In this document: positions 27,038 through 38,900 of the stretch, one piece after another | Position numbering within the stretch: the stretch's first letter is position 1 | Layout of the letters: the number at the start of each line of letters is the position of its first letter | NCBI GenBank assembly: GCA_029251165.1 | Contig: JAQXDW010000141.1 | Coordinates: forward strand, 55,756 to 119,755 | DNA length: 64,000 nucleotides | Source: Myxococcota bacterium | GTDB taxonomy: Bacteria; Myxococcota_A; UBA796 | Direction of reading: 5' to 3' | The notes under the pieces: model-generated | What the model was told of the DNA's origin: nothing | What the model saw: only the letters and a program-made list of their open reading frames with translations | Databases searched by the model: none | Made by a program: the position numbers and the translations under genes

Positions 27038-27061
27038 CACATCTCTGTAAGGACAACTCCC

Positions 27062-30000
27062 ATGTCTAAAAGCACCCGCCCTGCGATCGCTGTTGTCGGC
27101 GTCAGCGCACTGTTCCCCGGCTCCCTCAACGCCACCGGGTTCTGGCGCGACATCCTCGAAGGCACCGACCGGATCTCCGACGTGCCCTCCAGCCACTGGC
27201 TGATCGAGGACTACTACGACGACGACAAGTCCGCGCAAGACATGACCTACGCACGACGGGGTGCGTTCCTCGGTGACGTCGACTTCGACGCGCTGGGCTG
27301 GGGCGTTCCGCCTTCTATCGTCCCGGCCACCGATACCAGTCAGCTGCTCGCCCTCATCGTCGCCCAGCGGGTGCTCGACGATGCCGCCCGCCAGCGCGAG
27401 GTGGATCGCTCTCGGATCTCGGTGATCCTCGGGGTCACCTCTGCGCAGGAGCTGCTCGGGACCATGGTCAGCCGGCTGCAGCGTCCGGTCTGGCGGAAGT
27501 CCCTGCGCGATGCTGGGCTGCCGGAGTCTGAGGTCACCGACATCTGCAACCGCATCTCCGACCACTACGTGCCCTGGCAGGAGAGCAGCTTCCCCGGTCT
27601 CCTCGGAAATGTGGTCGCCGGCCGAATCGCCAACCGCCTGGACCTCGGCGGCACCAACTGCGTCACCGACGCTGCCTGTGCCTCGACCTTCTCGGCCATC
27701 GCGATGGGTGCCAACGAGCTGTACCTGGGCGACTCGGACATGGTCATTGTCGGCGGCGTCGACACCATGAACGACATCTTCATGTACATGTGCTTCTCGA
27801 AGACACCGGCGCTGTCCGCCTCTGGCGACTGCCGGCCGTTCTCCGATCAGGCCGACGGCACAATGCTCGGCGAGGGTCTGGGCATGGTCGCCCTGAAGCG
27901 CCTGGAGGATGCCGAGCGCGACGGTGACCACATCTACGCGGTGCTCACGGGTGTGGGCTCCAGCTCCGATGGTCGCGCCAAGAGCGTCTACGCACCCCGC
28001 TCCTCGGGCCAGGCCAACGCCATCCGGCGTGCCTACGACCGCGCGGGCTACGGCCCCGACACCGTCGAGCTGCTCGAGGCTCATGGAACCGGAACCAAGG
28101 CTGGAGATGCCGCAGAGTTCGGCGGCCTCCGCATGGTCTTCGATGAGGCCGGCCGCGCGGATCGGCAGTGGTGTGCGCTGGGCAGCGTGAAGTCCCAGAT
28201 CGGCCACACCAAGGCCGCAGCCGGGGCCGCAGGTCTGTTCAAGGCGGTCATGGCGCTGCGCCACGGTGTGCTCCCCCCGACCATCAAGATCGATCGTCCA
28301 AACCCAGCCCTTGAGCTGGAGAAGTCAGCATTCTACCTCGCGACCACCGCGCGTCCCTGGGTCCGAGGTGCAGACCACCCCCGACGGGCAGGGGTCAGCT
28401 CGTTTGGCTTCGGCGGCTCCAACTTCCACCTCGCGATGGAGGAGTACACCGGCCCCGCGGACGCTGCGCCCCGGATGCGCACCGCCTCCCATGAGCTGGT
28501 CATCCTCACCGGCCGCAGCGGAGCAGACGTCGCGGCCCAGGCGAAGAAGCACGCCGATCAGGCCACCGTCTCCGGCTACCTCCACTGGCTGGCCCACACC
28601 TCCCAGTCCGCCTACACGGCGAGCGCCCCCGCACGACTCGCCGTCGTCGCCACCGACGAGGCCGACCTCGTCGCGAAGCTGACAGCGGCTGCCGCGCGCA
28701 TCGAGAAGGCTCCCAGCAAGGCGATGTCCACGCCCGACGGCACCAGCTACGGTGTCGGCGCTGCGGATGGCACGACCGCGTTCCTGTTCCCCGGACAGGG
28801 CAGCCAGTACGTCGGCATGACCGGCGGAGCTGCGATGGCCCACGCTGAGGCACTGTCCGCCTGGGACGACGCCGCCGCGCTGGGACTGCACGAGGTCGTC
28901 TTCCCGATCACCGCGTTTGATGACGCCGGTCGCACCGCGCAGTCCGAGCGCCTCACCCGCACCGAGAACGCCCAGCCCGCCATCGGCATCTCCAGCCGCG
29001 CGATGCTCAACCTGCTGACCCGTACCGGGCTGACACCCGCGATGGTTGGTGGACACAGCTACGGCGAGGTCACGGCACTGTACGCCGCAGGAGTGCTCTC
29101 CGCAGACAACCTGGTCAGCGTGGCCCGTCGCCGCGGCGAGCTGATGGCCGAGGCCGCACAGCGCCCCGGCGCGATGACCGCCGTGTCTGCCCCGATCGAA
29201 GCCGTCGCTGAGAAGGCCGCGAAGCTCGGTGTGGTGGTCGCCAACCACAACCACCCCACCCAGGTCGTGCTCTCCGGGCCGACCGAAGCCGTCGCGGCCG
29301 CCGAGGAAGCGCTGGCTGCCGACGGACTGCGCTGTCGCCGGCTGTCGGTGGCGACAGCGTTCCACTCTCCGGTCGTCAGCGACTCGGTGGAGCCGTTCGC
29401 TGCGTTCCTCGCTGGTGTCGAGATCGGCACGGCGACCGTCCCGGTCTACGCCAACGCCACTGCGGCCCCCTACCCTGCCGATGGTGCCGCGATCCGCGAG
29501 CAGCTCTCGACCCAGATCCGCAGCACGGTCCGGTTCGTCGAGATGATCGAGGCGATGTACGCCTCCGGTGCGCGCACCTTCGTCGAGGTCGGCCCCAACG
29601 CGGTGCTGACCGGACTGGTCGGTCGCATCCTGAAGGGCCGCGCGCACGCCGCGGTCAGCATGGATCGCAAGAACACTGCCGACCTCAAGGCAATGACCAT
29701 CGGTCTCGCCCAGCTGGTCGCTGCTGGCGCGGACTTCGCGCCCGCCGAGGCACTGTGGGCAGACTACGGCACCCCCGACAACCCCCACGAGCGGGCAAAG
29801 CCGAAGCTGGCGATTCCGATCAACGGCGCGAACTACGGCAAGCCCTACCCCCCCAAGGCGGGCGCAGCCGGCCTGCCGTCTCCCAACCCGGCGCGCACGC
29901 CGCAGATTGTAGAGAAGGTCGTCGAGAAGATCGTTGAGAAGATCGTTGAGGTTCCGGTCGAGGTCCGGGTCGAGGTGCCGGTCGCGCACGCACCCGGCGC

Positions 30001-32917
30001 GCCCGCAGTCGCTGCGGCGCCCGTCGCACAGACCTTCGCGGCGGCCCAGCCGGTCGCCCCGAGCATGGCCTGGATCGAGGCCTGGCAGTCTGCGCAGGAG
30101 CAGACCGCAGAGGCCCACTCCGCCTACCAGCGCGCCATGGCCGATGCGCACTCCGCGTTCCTCAAGACCGCCGAGACCAGCTTCATGGGCCTCAGCGCGC
30201 TCGCTGGCGGCTTCAGCCCCGCACAGCCGATGGCCCAGCCCGTCGCCGCGCCGATGCCCGTCGCCGCGCCGGTGATCGCAGAGACTCCGGCTCCAGCAGC
30301 CGCGGCACCGACAGCCCGGCCCGCTCCGGTCGCCGCGAAGGCCACCGCGCCCGCCCGTAACCTCCACGCGCTGCTGCTCGATGTGGTCGCGGAGAAGACG
30401 GGGTACCCCGCCGAGATGCTGAGCATGGAGATGCAGCTCGAGGGTGACCTCGGCATCGACTCCATCAAGCGTGTCGAGATCCTCTCCGCCATGCAAGAGA
30501 AGGCTCCCGAGCTTCCCGAGGTCGATGCCGGCGCAATGGCATCCCTCCAGACCCTCGGACAGATCGCCGACTACATGGGCGCAAAGATCAGTGCCGGGCC
30601 GATCGCCGCAGCAGCCGCGCCGCTCGTCGAGGCCCCCTCGGTGTCCCCGACGGTCGATCTCGGTCGCTATGCGCTTGAGACCATCGAGGCCCCCGCCGCT
30701 GGCATGGCCACCCCCGGTCTGCTCGACGGGCAGCGGGTGGTGATCACGGATGACGGCGCTGGCGTTGCGGATGCGCTGGCCAAGGCCCTCGTCGACTGCG
30801 GCGTCCCGGCACGCACTGTGGACGCCGTCCCGGCTGATGCAGAGGTGGTCCTGTTCCTCGGCGGCCTCCGCCCGGTCACCTCGGATACCGAGGCGGCCGC
30901 CATCAACCGTGAGGGCTTCGACGCGGCCAAGGCTGTCGCGGCCCGGTTCAGTGAGTCCGGCGGCGTGTTCGTCACCGTGCAAGACACGGGCGGCGCGTTC
31001 GGCTTCACCACCATCCCTGCCCACCGGGCCTGGCTGTCTGGTCTGGCCGCCCTCGCGCGGACCGCAGCTCAGGAGTGGCCGGCAGCACAGGTTCGCACCA
31101 TCGATCTGGAGCGCAGCGGACGCAGCCCGGCAGCCCTCGCAGCTGCGCTTGTAGACGAGCTGCTCTGCGGCGGTCCAGAGCGTGAAGTCGGGCTGTCTGC
31201 TGACGGCACCCGCCGCATTCTCCACGACGTCCGGCTGCCGGCTCCGACGGGAGCTCCAATCCTCGGAGCTTCCGATGTCATGGTGGTCTCCGGCGGCGCA
31301 CGCGGCGTGACCGCCAGCTCGGTCATCGCCCTGGCTTCTGCCACCGGCGCGGCGTTTGCCCTTCTCGGCCGCACTCCGCTCGTCGACGAGCCCGCGTCCT
31401 GTGCTGGAGTCACCGACGATGCTGGTCTCAAGCGTGTTCTGCTGAGCGACGCCCGGACAGCCGGCAAGCTGCCGACTCCCGCCGGACTCGGTCGCCAGGT
31501 TCGTCAGATCCTCGCCAACCGCGAGATCCGCGGCACCATCGCGGCCATCGAGGCTGCCGGCGGTGCTGCTCGCTACGTCTCCGTCGACGTCACCGATGCC
31601 GACGGACTCGCCAGCGCCATGACCGCGATTCGCACCGACTGGGGGCCGATCACCGGCATCATCCACGGTGCCGGTGTCATCAACGACAAGCTCATCGCGG
31701 AGAAGTCCGGCGAGGACTTCGACTGGGTGTTCCACACCAAGGTCGGCGGCCTCACCGCGCTGCTGTCCGCCACTGCGGACGACCCGCTCAAGGCGCTGGT
31801 GATGTTCTCTTCCGTCGCGGCCCGATGCGGTAACCGTGGTCAGGTCGACTACGCCATGGCAAACGAGGTCCTCAACAAGGTCGCACAGGCCGAGTCCGCT
31901 GCGCGCGGCATCGCGGTGCGCTCGCTGGGCTGGGGGCCATGGGAAGGCGGCATGGTCAGCCCACAGCTCAAGGCCCACTTCGAGGCGCTGGGGGTCACCC
32001 TCATTCCGCTGAAGGAAGGCGCAGACATGCTGGTCGATGAGCTGCGGGCTGACGCCGACCGCGTCGAGCTGGTCCTCGGCGGAGCCCCCCGCGCAGAGGC
32101 CCTGATCGCAGAGGGCGGTGCCGCCGAGCAGCGCATGGAGCTGCGCATCGACCGCGCCAGCCACCCCTACCTCATCGCACACGCCATCGACGGCACCCCG
32201 GTCGTCCCGGTCGTCCTGGTGGTGGAGTGGTTCGCTCGGGCAGCCTCCGGCTTCAAGCCCGGCCTCACCCTGACTGCGATCTCCGAGGTCAAGGTGCTCA
32301 GCGGAATCCGACTGAGCAACTTCGATGCCGGCGGCGACCGCTTCCAGCTCTCCTGCCGCCAGCTCTCCAACGGCGACGGCGCGACCGTCGCGCTGGAGCT
32401 TCGCGGCATCGACGGAAAGCTCCACTACACCGCCACAGCGGAGCTGGTCATCGACCGTGCTGCACCGAAGCACACGGCGCCGACGCTGAGCCTGGAGGAC
32501 TGGGGAGGGAAGGCAATCTACGACAGCGATGTGCTGTTCCACGGTCCGGACTTCCAGGTCATCCGTGAGGTCGAGGGGCTGTCCGATGACGGCATCTCTG
32601 CGGCACTCGACGGCGTGAGCACGATCGGCTGGTCGGGCAAGAACTGGCGCACCGATCCGGCAGCGTTCGATGGCGGACTGCAGCTCGCGCTGCTCTGGTC
32701 GCAGCGGGTGCTCGGCGGAGCCAGCCTGCCGACGGGCATCGATGAGGTCCGAACCTGGACCGACACCCCCTCCACCGGCGCGCTGCGCTGCGTGCTCAAG
32801 GGCCGCACCGTCAGCCGTGGAAAGGCGGTCTCTGACCTCGCATTCCTCGACAGCGACGGAGTGCTCATCGCGGAGCTCAACGGGGTGGTCACCCACCTGC
32901 TGCCGAGCCGGGGCTGA
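27062..32917 (+). CDS. pfa2: PUFA synthase KS-MAT-ACP-KR-DH polyprotein (PfaA type)
   Basis: This 1951-residue multidomain synthase elongates and reduces acyl chains. Order: ketosynthase about 8-450 (Cys206 in DAACAS, then EAHGTGTKAGD and SQIGHTKAAAG); malonyl-CoA acyltransferase about 574-860 (FLFPGQGSQ, nucleophile Ser666 in GHSYGE); a Glu/Val/Lys-rich linker; one acyl carrier protein about 1097-1175 with phosphopantetheine Ser1134 in LGIDSIKR; ketoreductase from about 1406 (SGGARGVT, Tyr1597 and Asn1601); and a C-terminal PS-DH-type dehydratase with His1707 in HAIDGTPVVP and a later FDGGLQ aspartate. Characterised PUFA synthases usually carry several tandem ACPs, so one is notable. The start has AAGGA upstream. 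It forms an operon with pfa1 and pfa3. Confidence 0.94.
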   Translation: MSKSTRPAIAVVGVSALFPGSLNATGFWRDILEGTDRISDVPSSHWLIEDYYDDDKSAQDMTYARRGAFLGDVDFDALGWGVPPSIVPATDTSQLLALIVAQRVLDDAARQREVDRSRISVILGVTSAQELLGTMVSRLQRPVWRKSLRDAGLPESEVTDICNRISDHYVPWQESSFPGLLGNVVAGRIANRLDLGGTNCVTDAACASTFSAIAMGANELYLGDSDMVIVGGVDTMNDIFMYMCFSKTPALSASGDCRPFSDQADGTMLGEGLGMVALKRLEDAERDGDHIYAVLTGVGSSSDGRAKSVYAPRSSGQANAIRRAYDRAGYGPDTVELLEAHGTGTKAGDAAEFGGLRMVFDEAGRADRQWCALGSVKSQIGHTKAAAGAAGLFKAVMALRHGVLPPTIKIDRPNPALELEKSAFYLATTARPWVRGADHPRRAGVSSFGFGGSNFHLAMEEYTGPADAAPRMRTASHELVILTGRSGADVAAQAKKHADQATVSGYLHWLAHTSQSAYTASAPARLAVVATDEADLVAKLTAAAARIEKAPSKAMSTPDGTSYGVGAADGTTAFLFPGQGSQYVGMTGGAAMAHAEALSAWDDAAALGLHEVVFPITAFDDAGRTAQSERLTRTENAQPAIGISSRAMLNLLTRTGLTPAMVGGHSYGEVTALYAAGVLSADNLVSVARRRGELMAEAAQRPGAMTAVSAPIEAVAEKAAKLGVVVANHNHPTQVVLSGPTEAVAAAEEALAADGLRCRRLSVATAFHSPVVSDSVEPFAAFLAGVEIGTATVPVYANATAAPYPADGAAIREQLSTQIRSTVRFVEMIEAMYASGARTFVEVGPNAVLTGLVGRILKGRAHAAVSMDRKNTADLKAMTIGLAQLVAAGADFAPAEALWADYGTPDNPHERAKPKLAIPINGANYGKPYPPKAGAAGLPSPNPARTPQIVEKVVEKIVEKIVEVPVEVRVEVPVAHAPGAPAVAAAPVAQTFAAAQPVAPSMAWIEAWQSAQEQTAEAHSAYQRAMADAHSAFLKTAETSFMGLSALAGGFSPAQPMAQPVAAPMPVAAPVIAETPAPAAAAPTARPAPVAAKATAPARNLHALLLDVVAEKTGYPAEMLSMEMQLEGDLGIDSIKRVEILSAMQEKAPELPEVDAGAMASLQTLGQIADYMGAKISAGPIAAAAAPLVEAPSVSPTVDLGRYALETIEAPAAGMATPGLLDGQRVVITDDGAGVADALAKALVDCGVPARTVDAVPADAEVVLFLGGLRPVTSDTEAAAINREGFDAAKAVAARFSESGGVFVTVQDTGGAFGFTTIPAHRAWLSGLAALARTAAQEWPAAQVRTIDLERSGRSPAALAAALVDELLCGGPEREVGLSADGTRRILHDVRLPAPTGAPILGASDVMVVSGGARGVTASSVIALASATGAAFALLGRTPLVDEPASCAGVTDDAGLKRVLLSDARTAGKLPTPAGLGRQVRQILANREIRGTIAAIEAAGGAARYVSVDVTDADGLASAMTAIRTDWGPITGIIHGAGVINDKLIAEKSGEDFDWVFHTKVGGLTALLSATADDPLKALVMFSSVAARCGNRGQVDYAMANEVLNKVAQAESAARGIAVRSLGWGPWEGGMVSPQLKAHFEALGVTLIPLKEGADMLVDELRADADRVELVLGGAPRAEALIAEGGAAEQRMELRIDRASHPYLIAHAIDGTPVVPVVLVVEWFARAASGFKPGLTLTAISEVKVLSGIRLSNFDAGGDRFQLSCRQLSNGDGATVALELRGIDGKLHYTATAELVIDRAAPKHTAPTLSLEDWGGKAIYDSDVLFHGPDFQVIREVEGLSDDGISAALDGVSTIGWSGKNWRTDPAAFDGGLQLALLWSQRVLGGASLPTGIDEVRTWTDTPSTGALRCVLKGRTVSRGKAVSDLAFLDSDGVLIAELNGVVTHLLPSRG
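29906..29983 (+). repeat. Glu/Val/Lys repeat coding for the Pfa2 linker
   Basis: Short, imperfect 12-base repeats encode residues 949-974 (VEK and VEVP units) between the acyltransferase and the carrier protein. It is probably an extended or helical charged linker within the polyprotein. Confidence 0.7.
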
Positions 32918-32938
32918 GCGGAAACACCAGGGACTGAC

Positions 32939-35900
32939 ATGACCTCGTTCTCACCAATCGCCATCGTCGGGCGCGCTGCGGTGCTGCCAGGCGCCCTGTC
33001 CGTCGAGGCGCTGTGGGAGCAGGTCTCTCGCGGCGCGGACCTCACCTCAGATGCGCCTCCGGATCGCTGGGGCATCGCAGAAGCGGACATCCTCTGCGAC
33101 GACCCTGACAACGCCGGAGACCGCTCCTGGAGCAAGCGCGGCGGCTACGTCCGAGGGTTCGAGGACATCTTCGACCCCGCGGGGTTTTCCTTGTCCGCTG
33201 CGGAGATTCAGCGTCTTGATCCGCTGTTTCAGTGGACCCTGCACACCGCACGCGCGGCCCTCAATGATGCCGGCGTCACCAGCGGCGAGCGGGTCGGCGC
33301 GATCTTCGGCAACCTCTCGTTCCCCTCCGCCGGACTCTCTCGATACGCCGAGTCCCAGTGGCTGGAGCGGGCGCTGTCTGTGGAGGCACAGGCACACCTC
33401 GGACACCCCGACGTCGATCCGCGCAACCGGTTCATGTCTGGACTCCCGGCGCTGCTCTTGCGGCGTGCCCTGTCGCTGACCGGAGAGTGCTTCACCCTCG
33501 ATGCCGCCTGCGCCAGCTCCCTGTACGCCATCAAGATGGCCTGCGACCGACTCCACGACGGCGATACCGACGTCATGCTCGCTGGAGCGGTCAATTGCAG
33601 CGATGACCTGTTCATCCACGTCGGCTTCTGTGCGCTCAGCGCGATGAGCCGGACCGGGCAGAGCCGCCCCTTCCATGCTGATGCGGACGGCCTCGTTCCC
33701 GCAGAGGGTGCAGCGTTTGTCGCGCTGAAGCGACTGGAGGATGCCGAGCGCGACGGCGACACCATCCACGGCGTCATTCGCGGCATCGGACTCGCCAACG
33801 ATGGCCGCGCACGCGGTCTGCTGGCTCCGGCTGAGGAAGGGCAGGTCCGCGCGATGCAGCAGGCCTACACGGTCAGCGGTGTCGACCCAGCGGACATCAC
33901 CCTGCTGGAGTGTCACGCCACCGGAACCCCGGTCGGAGACGCCACCGAGGTCCGCAGCAGCGCGACGGTCTTCGCCGACAACCCTGGCCTCCCGCTGGGC
34001 TCGCTGAAGTCGAACACCGGCCACCTCATCACAGCGGCCGGAACTGCCGGCCTGCTCAAGGTCCTCGGCGCGATGGCCGCTGGCGTCCGCCCTCCGACCC
34101 TGCACGTCGCCGATCCCAACCCTGCGCTCTCCGGCACGCCGTTCCGGCTGCTGACCCGCGCAGAGCCCTGGGAAGGCCGCCGCATTGCCGGCGTCTCGGC
34201 TTTTGGGTTCGGCGGCAACAACGCCCACCTCATCGTCGAGCAGTACCCCCTCGCAGAGACCACCGAGCTGACCGCGCCCCTGGAGCGTCCAGAGATCGCC
34301 GTCGTCGCCATCGGGATCGCAGCGGGCAGCGTGCCCGATCAGCCGTCCTACGTCGACGCCATGCGCCGTGGATTTGCCGGCCATGGCTGCGCAGCCGATG
34401 AGATCACGCTCGATCTCAAGGGCATGAAGTTCCCGCCCAATGACCTCAAGCGGGCGCTGGGTCAGCAGCTCCTCATGATGCGGGTCGCCGACGAGGCCCT
34501 CGCACAGACCAGCGCCCTCCCCCGCGACACCACCGGCGTCCTGGTCGGCATGGGCGCAGATCCCGAGGTCGCGCGCTACGGTGCGCGCTGGCGGCTGTCG
34601 ACCTGGGGGCGTCAGCTCTCCGCAGACGAGGCCTGGATCAGCGCGGCTCGAGATGGCTTCGTGCCGCTGCTGAAGTCCGCTGGTGTGCTCGGGACCATGC
34701 CGAACATTCCCGCCAACCGGCTCAACAGTCAATTCGATCTCGCGGGACCGAGCTGTGTGTTCTCCGCCGAGGAGCACTCCGGACTCGTCGCGCTCCAGGC
34801 GGCCGTTCGCGCGCTCCAGGTCGGCGAGCTGGATGCCGCCATGGTGGGAGCGGTGGATCTGAGCGTCGAGCCGGTCCACCAGGCCGCAGCCGCCTCGCTG
34901 CTGCGGGCCGACCAGCAGACCCCCGGCGACGCCGCGGTGGCCCTCATCCTCAAGCGGCTTCCCGATGCAGAGAAGGCCGGCGATCGCATCTTCGCGATCC
35001 TCGGCGGCCCCGGCGGCCCCGTGCTGCCAGCGCCCGCCATCGGCCATGCACATGCCGCCTCCGGCCTCCTGGAGGTCGCCACCGCCGCGCTGAGCCTCCA
35101 CCATCGCGTCGATGCGGCCGGTGCGCCGATGTCGGTCGAGCGGGCCACAGTCACCGTGGATGCCATGGAGGGCAACCGCCAGACCTGGCACCTCAAGGCG
35201 CCGACAACCACAGCCCCAGAGCTGGTCGTCTACTCCGGTGCTGACCGCGACGGCGTCCTCGATGCCCTGCGCGCCGACCGACGCAGCAGCGAGGGTCCAG
35301 CCCGGCTGGTCCTGGTGGCGGAGAGCGCCGAGGAGCTGGCGGAGCGCACCCGCCGAGCAGAGCGCCACCTCGTCGGCGGTGCCCCTGCTGGCGAGGGCGT
35401 GCACTTCCGCGCCGCGCCGGTTCAGGGTGAGCTGGCCTTCATGTTCACTGGAGCGGGGCTGACCTACCCCGGTCTCGGGGCGGAGCTGCTGGACGCCCTC
35501 CCCGAGCTGGCAGAGCGTCTGGACTTCCCCCACCTCGCCGACGCACTCACCGTTCCCACAGACCCCACCCCGCTCCAGATGCTGTGGGGAGCCTCCGCGC
35601 TCTGCCAGCTCCATGCACAGCTCAGCAAGGGCATCCTCGGGCTCACTCCCGATGCGGTGATCGGCTACTCATCAGGCGAGACCAACGCCCTGCTCGCCAG
35701 CGGTGCCTGGCGCGACCTCACCGCCCTGTACACCGACACCCACACCTCAGGGCTGTTCTCCGAGGCCCTCGCTGGCAACTTCACCGCCGTCGCCGACGCC
35801 TGGGGAGTGGATCAGGTCGACTGGTCCGTGTGGAGCGTGATGGTCGATGAAGACGAGCTCGCCCCGCTGCTGGAGCAGGAGCCGCGCGTCCACCTCGCCA

Positions 35901-38900
35901 TCCGGCACACCGCCAGGGATCTGGTCATTGCCGGAGAGACCGCGAGCTGCCAGCGCATCCTCCGTGCCCTGCCCGGTCGGCGCTACCGTCCGCTGGACTA
36001 CAACCTCGCAGTCCACGTCCCCGAGCTGTCCGAGGTCTCCGCGCAGTGGCTCGCGCTGCACCGCCGCGAGACCTACCCCGTCGAGGGCGTGCGGTTCTAC
36101 GCCACCGCCACCGCCACCGCCTACACCCCGGACACCGCGTCTGCCGCCCAAGCCATCCACGCTCAGGCACTCACCACCCTCGACCTCCCTGGCGTCATCG
36201 AGCGCGCCTGGGCAGACGGGGTGCGGGTGTTCGTCGAGCACGGCCCGCAGGCGATCTGTGCGAGCTGGATCCGACGCATTCTCGGCGAGCGAGAGGCCGT
36301 GGTGGTCTCTCTGGACCGCCGGGGCCGGGGAGTGCGACAGGTCTTCGAGGCCGTGGCTGCCCTGCGCGCCGCTGGCGTCACCGTAGATGTCGATGCCCTG
36401 ACCGCTCGCTTCGTCCGCTCGACCACACCGACGCCGGTATCCCGGCCTGCACCGGCCATTCCCCTTCGCTTTTCCGCACACCTCGACCCCGTGTCGCTGC
36501 CCGCCCTGTCGGTGCCCGCGCCCCGGGTCACGACGCCACATCCCCGGCCCGCGTCGATCCGCGCCCCCAGGGCACCGATCCCGGCCCCCAGACCTGCTGA
36601 GGTTTCCATGAAGTCCACCGACGGCCTTCAGGCCATGGCCCCTGCCCCTGCGCTGCCTTCCGCCTTCGACGATGCCCCGGTCGCGCCGCTCCCGGCGTCC
36701 CTGGTGGTGCCCATCGCACAGCACACCGCACCAGCCCCGAGGCCCGCCGCAGCGGCCCCAGCCCCGAGGCCCGTCGCACAGCCGCGCGCGGCCGCAGCGG
36801 TGACTCCCGCAGACCCAATGGGTGGGATCTACGCGCGCCATCAGGCCCATGTCGCGCAGCTCGCGGGCATGCACCAGGAGTTCCTCGCGACCCAGGCGCA
36901 GCTCCACCAGCAGTTCATGCAGACCCGCCAGAACATGATGATGGCGCTCCTCCACCAGCACGCACAGCCCACCGCACCAGCACAGCCGTTCGTTCACGCC
37001 CGTCCGGCAGCGTCGCAGCCCGCACCGGTCGCAGCAAGGCCCGCCGCACGGCCGGCCCTGAAGCCCGTCGCAGCGAAGCCCGTCGCGCCAAAGCCTGTCG
37101 CGTCGAGGCCCGTCGCAGCGAAGCCTGTCGCGTCGAAGCCCGTCGCAGCGAAGCCTGTCGCGTCGAAGCCTGTCGCGTCGAAGCCCGTCGCAGCGAAGCC
37201 TGTCGCAGCCCGTCCTGGTCACACCCCCGGCCACGTCGTGCCCGCTCGCGGACCTGCGCCCACCGGCCTGACCCTGGATCGCCAGCAGCTCGGTGTCCAC
37301 TCCTCCGGCAACATCTCCGAGATCTTCGGCCCCCTGTTCGCGCAGCAGGATGGCTACGCGGTCCAGGTCCGCATGCCGGAGCCGCCGCTGCTGCTTGCCG
37401 ACCGGATGACCGGCATCGACGCCGAGCCCGGCTCGATGAAGCGCGGAACCATCTGGACAGAGACCGACGTCACCTGGGACTCCTGGTGGCTCAACGCCGG
37501 ACGCATGCCCGCCGGCATCATGATCGAGTCGGGTCAGGCTGACCTGATGCTCATCAGCTACCTCGGCATCGACTTCCTCAACCAGGGCGAGCGTTCGTAC
37601 CGACTGCTGGGCTGCGAGCTGACCTATCACCGCGACCTGCCCGCCCCCGGCGAGACCCTCTGCTACGACATCCACGTCGACGGTCACGCCAACCAGGGGC
37701 CGATCCGGCTGTTCTTCTTCCACTACGACTGCCGGATCAACGGCCAGCCCGCCATCTCGGTCCGCCAGGGACAGGCCGGCTTCTTCACCGTCGAGGAGCT
37801 CGCGGAGTCTGCCGGCGTGCTCTGGACCCCCGAGGAGCAAGAGATCCGCGCCGATGCCCGGATGGATGCCCCCGAGGCCCTCACGGCAGCCCGCAGCTTC
37901 ACGGTCGAGGAAGTCCGCGCGTTCTCCGAGGGACGCCCCTGGGAGTGCTTCGGAGAGACCCACTTCTGGACGATGACCCACACCCGGACCCCGTCGATCC
38001 AGTCCGGCGACATGCTGTTCCTCCAGGACATCACCACCTTCGATCCGCAGGGCGGTCCCTGGAAGCGCGGCTACCTGAAGATCGAGGTCGACATCTCATC
38101 GGATGACTGGTTCTTTGAGGGCCACTTCAAGAACGACCCCTGCATGCCCGGCACCCTGATGTTCGAGGGCTGCCTGCAGGCGATGGCGTTCTACCTCGCC
38201 GCACTCGGCTTCACGACCGACCGAGATGGCTGGCGCTTCCAGCCCGTCGCCGGGGTCGCCTATCCCCTCCGCTGTCGGGGGCAGGTCACCCCGACCAGCA
38301 AGAAGCTCACCTACGAGATCTTCGTCGAGGAGGTCATCGGTGGCCCGACCCCGACCCTGTTCGCCGACCTCCTCTGCACCGTCGACGGCCTCAAGGCCTT
38401 CCACGCACGCGGCATGGGCCTGGAGCTGGTGCCGGACTGGCCGATGAGCAGCGATCCGAAGCTGCTCGCCGAGATCGCCGCGATCGACGCCGCAGCCGGC
38501 CCGGTCGCCACCGACGCCGAGGGCTTCCCGTTCGACTACGCCTCGCTCATGGCCTGCGCCTGGGGCAAGCCGTCGCAGGCCTTCGGCAGCATGTACGAGC
38601 CGTTCGACGGGCACCGCCGGGTCGCCCGCCTGCCCGGTCCGCCGTACCACTTCATGTCTCGGGTCACCCGCATCGACGGTGCGCTCAACGCCTTCAAGCC
38701 CGGCGTGACCATCGAGCTGGAGTACGACATTCCCCCGGATGCCTGGTACTTCGAGAACAACGGGCACCCGACCATGCCGTTCTGCGTGCTGCTGGAGGCT
38801 GCGCTTCAGCCCTGCGGCTGGCTGGCGAGCGCCGTGGGCAGCGCGCTGAACGTGGACCGCGATCTGTCGTTTCGAAACCTCGACGGCACCGGCACCATGC

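Noticed and set aside
28325..32896. A 1523-codon open frame on the minus strand opposite pfa2.
   Set aside because: GC-rich codon bias in pfa2 suppresses stops on the other strand. The translation is low-complexity (Gly, Arg, Asp, Val-rich) with no domain, while pfa2 shows intact catalytic motifs throughout.
37061..37210. CRISPR-like regular repeats.
   Set aside because: The units are 15 bases, contiguous without spacers and in frame inside pfa3, so they are coding tandem repeats.
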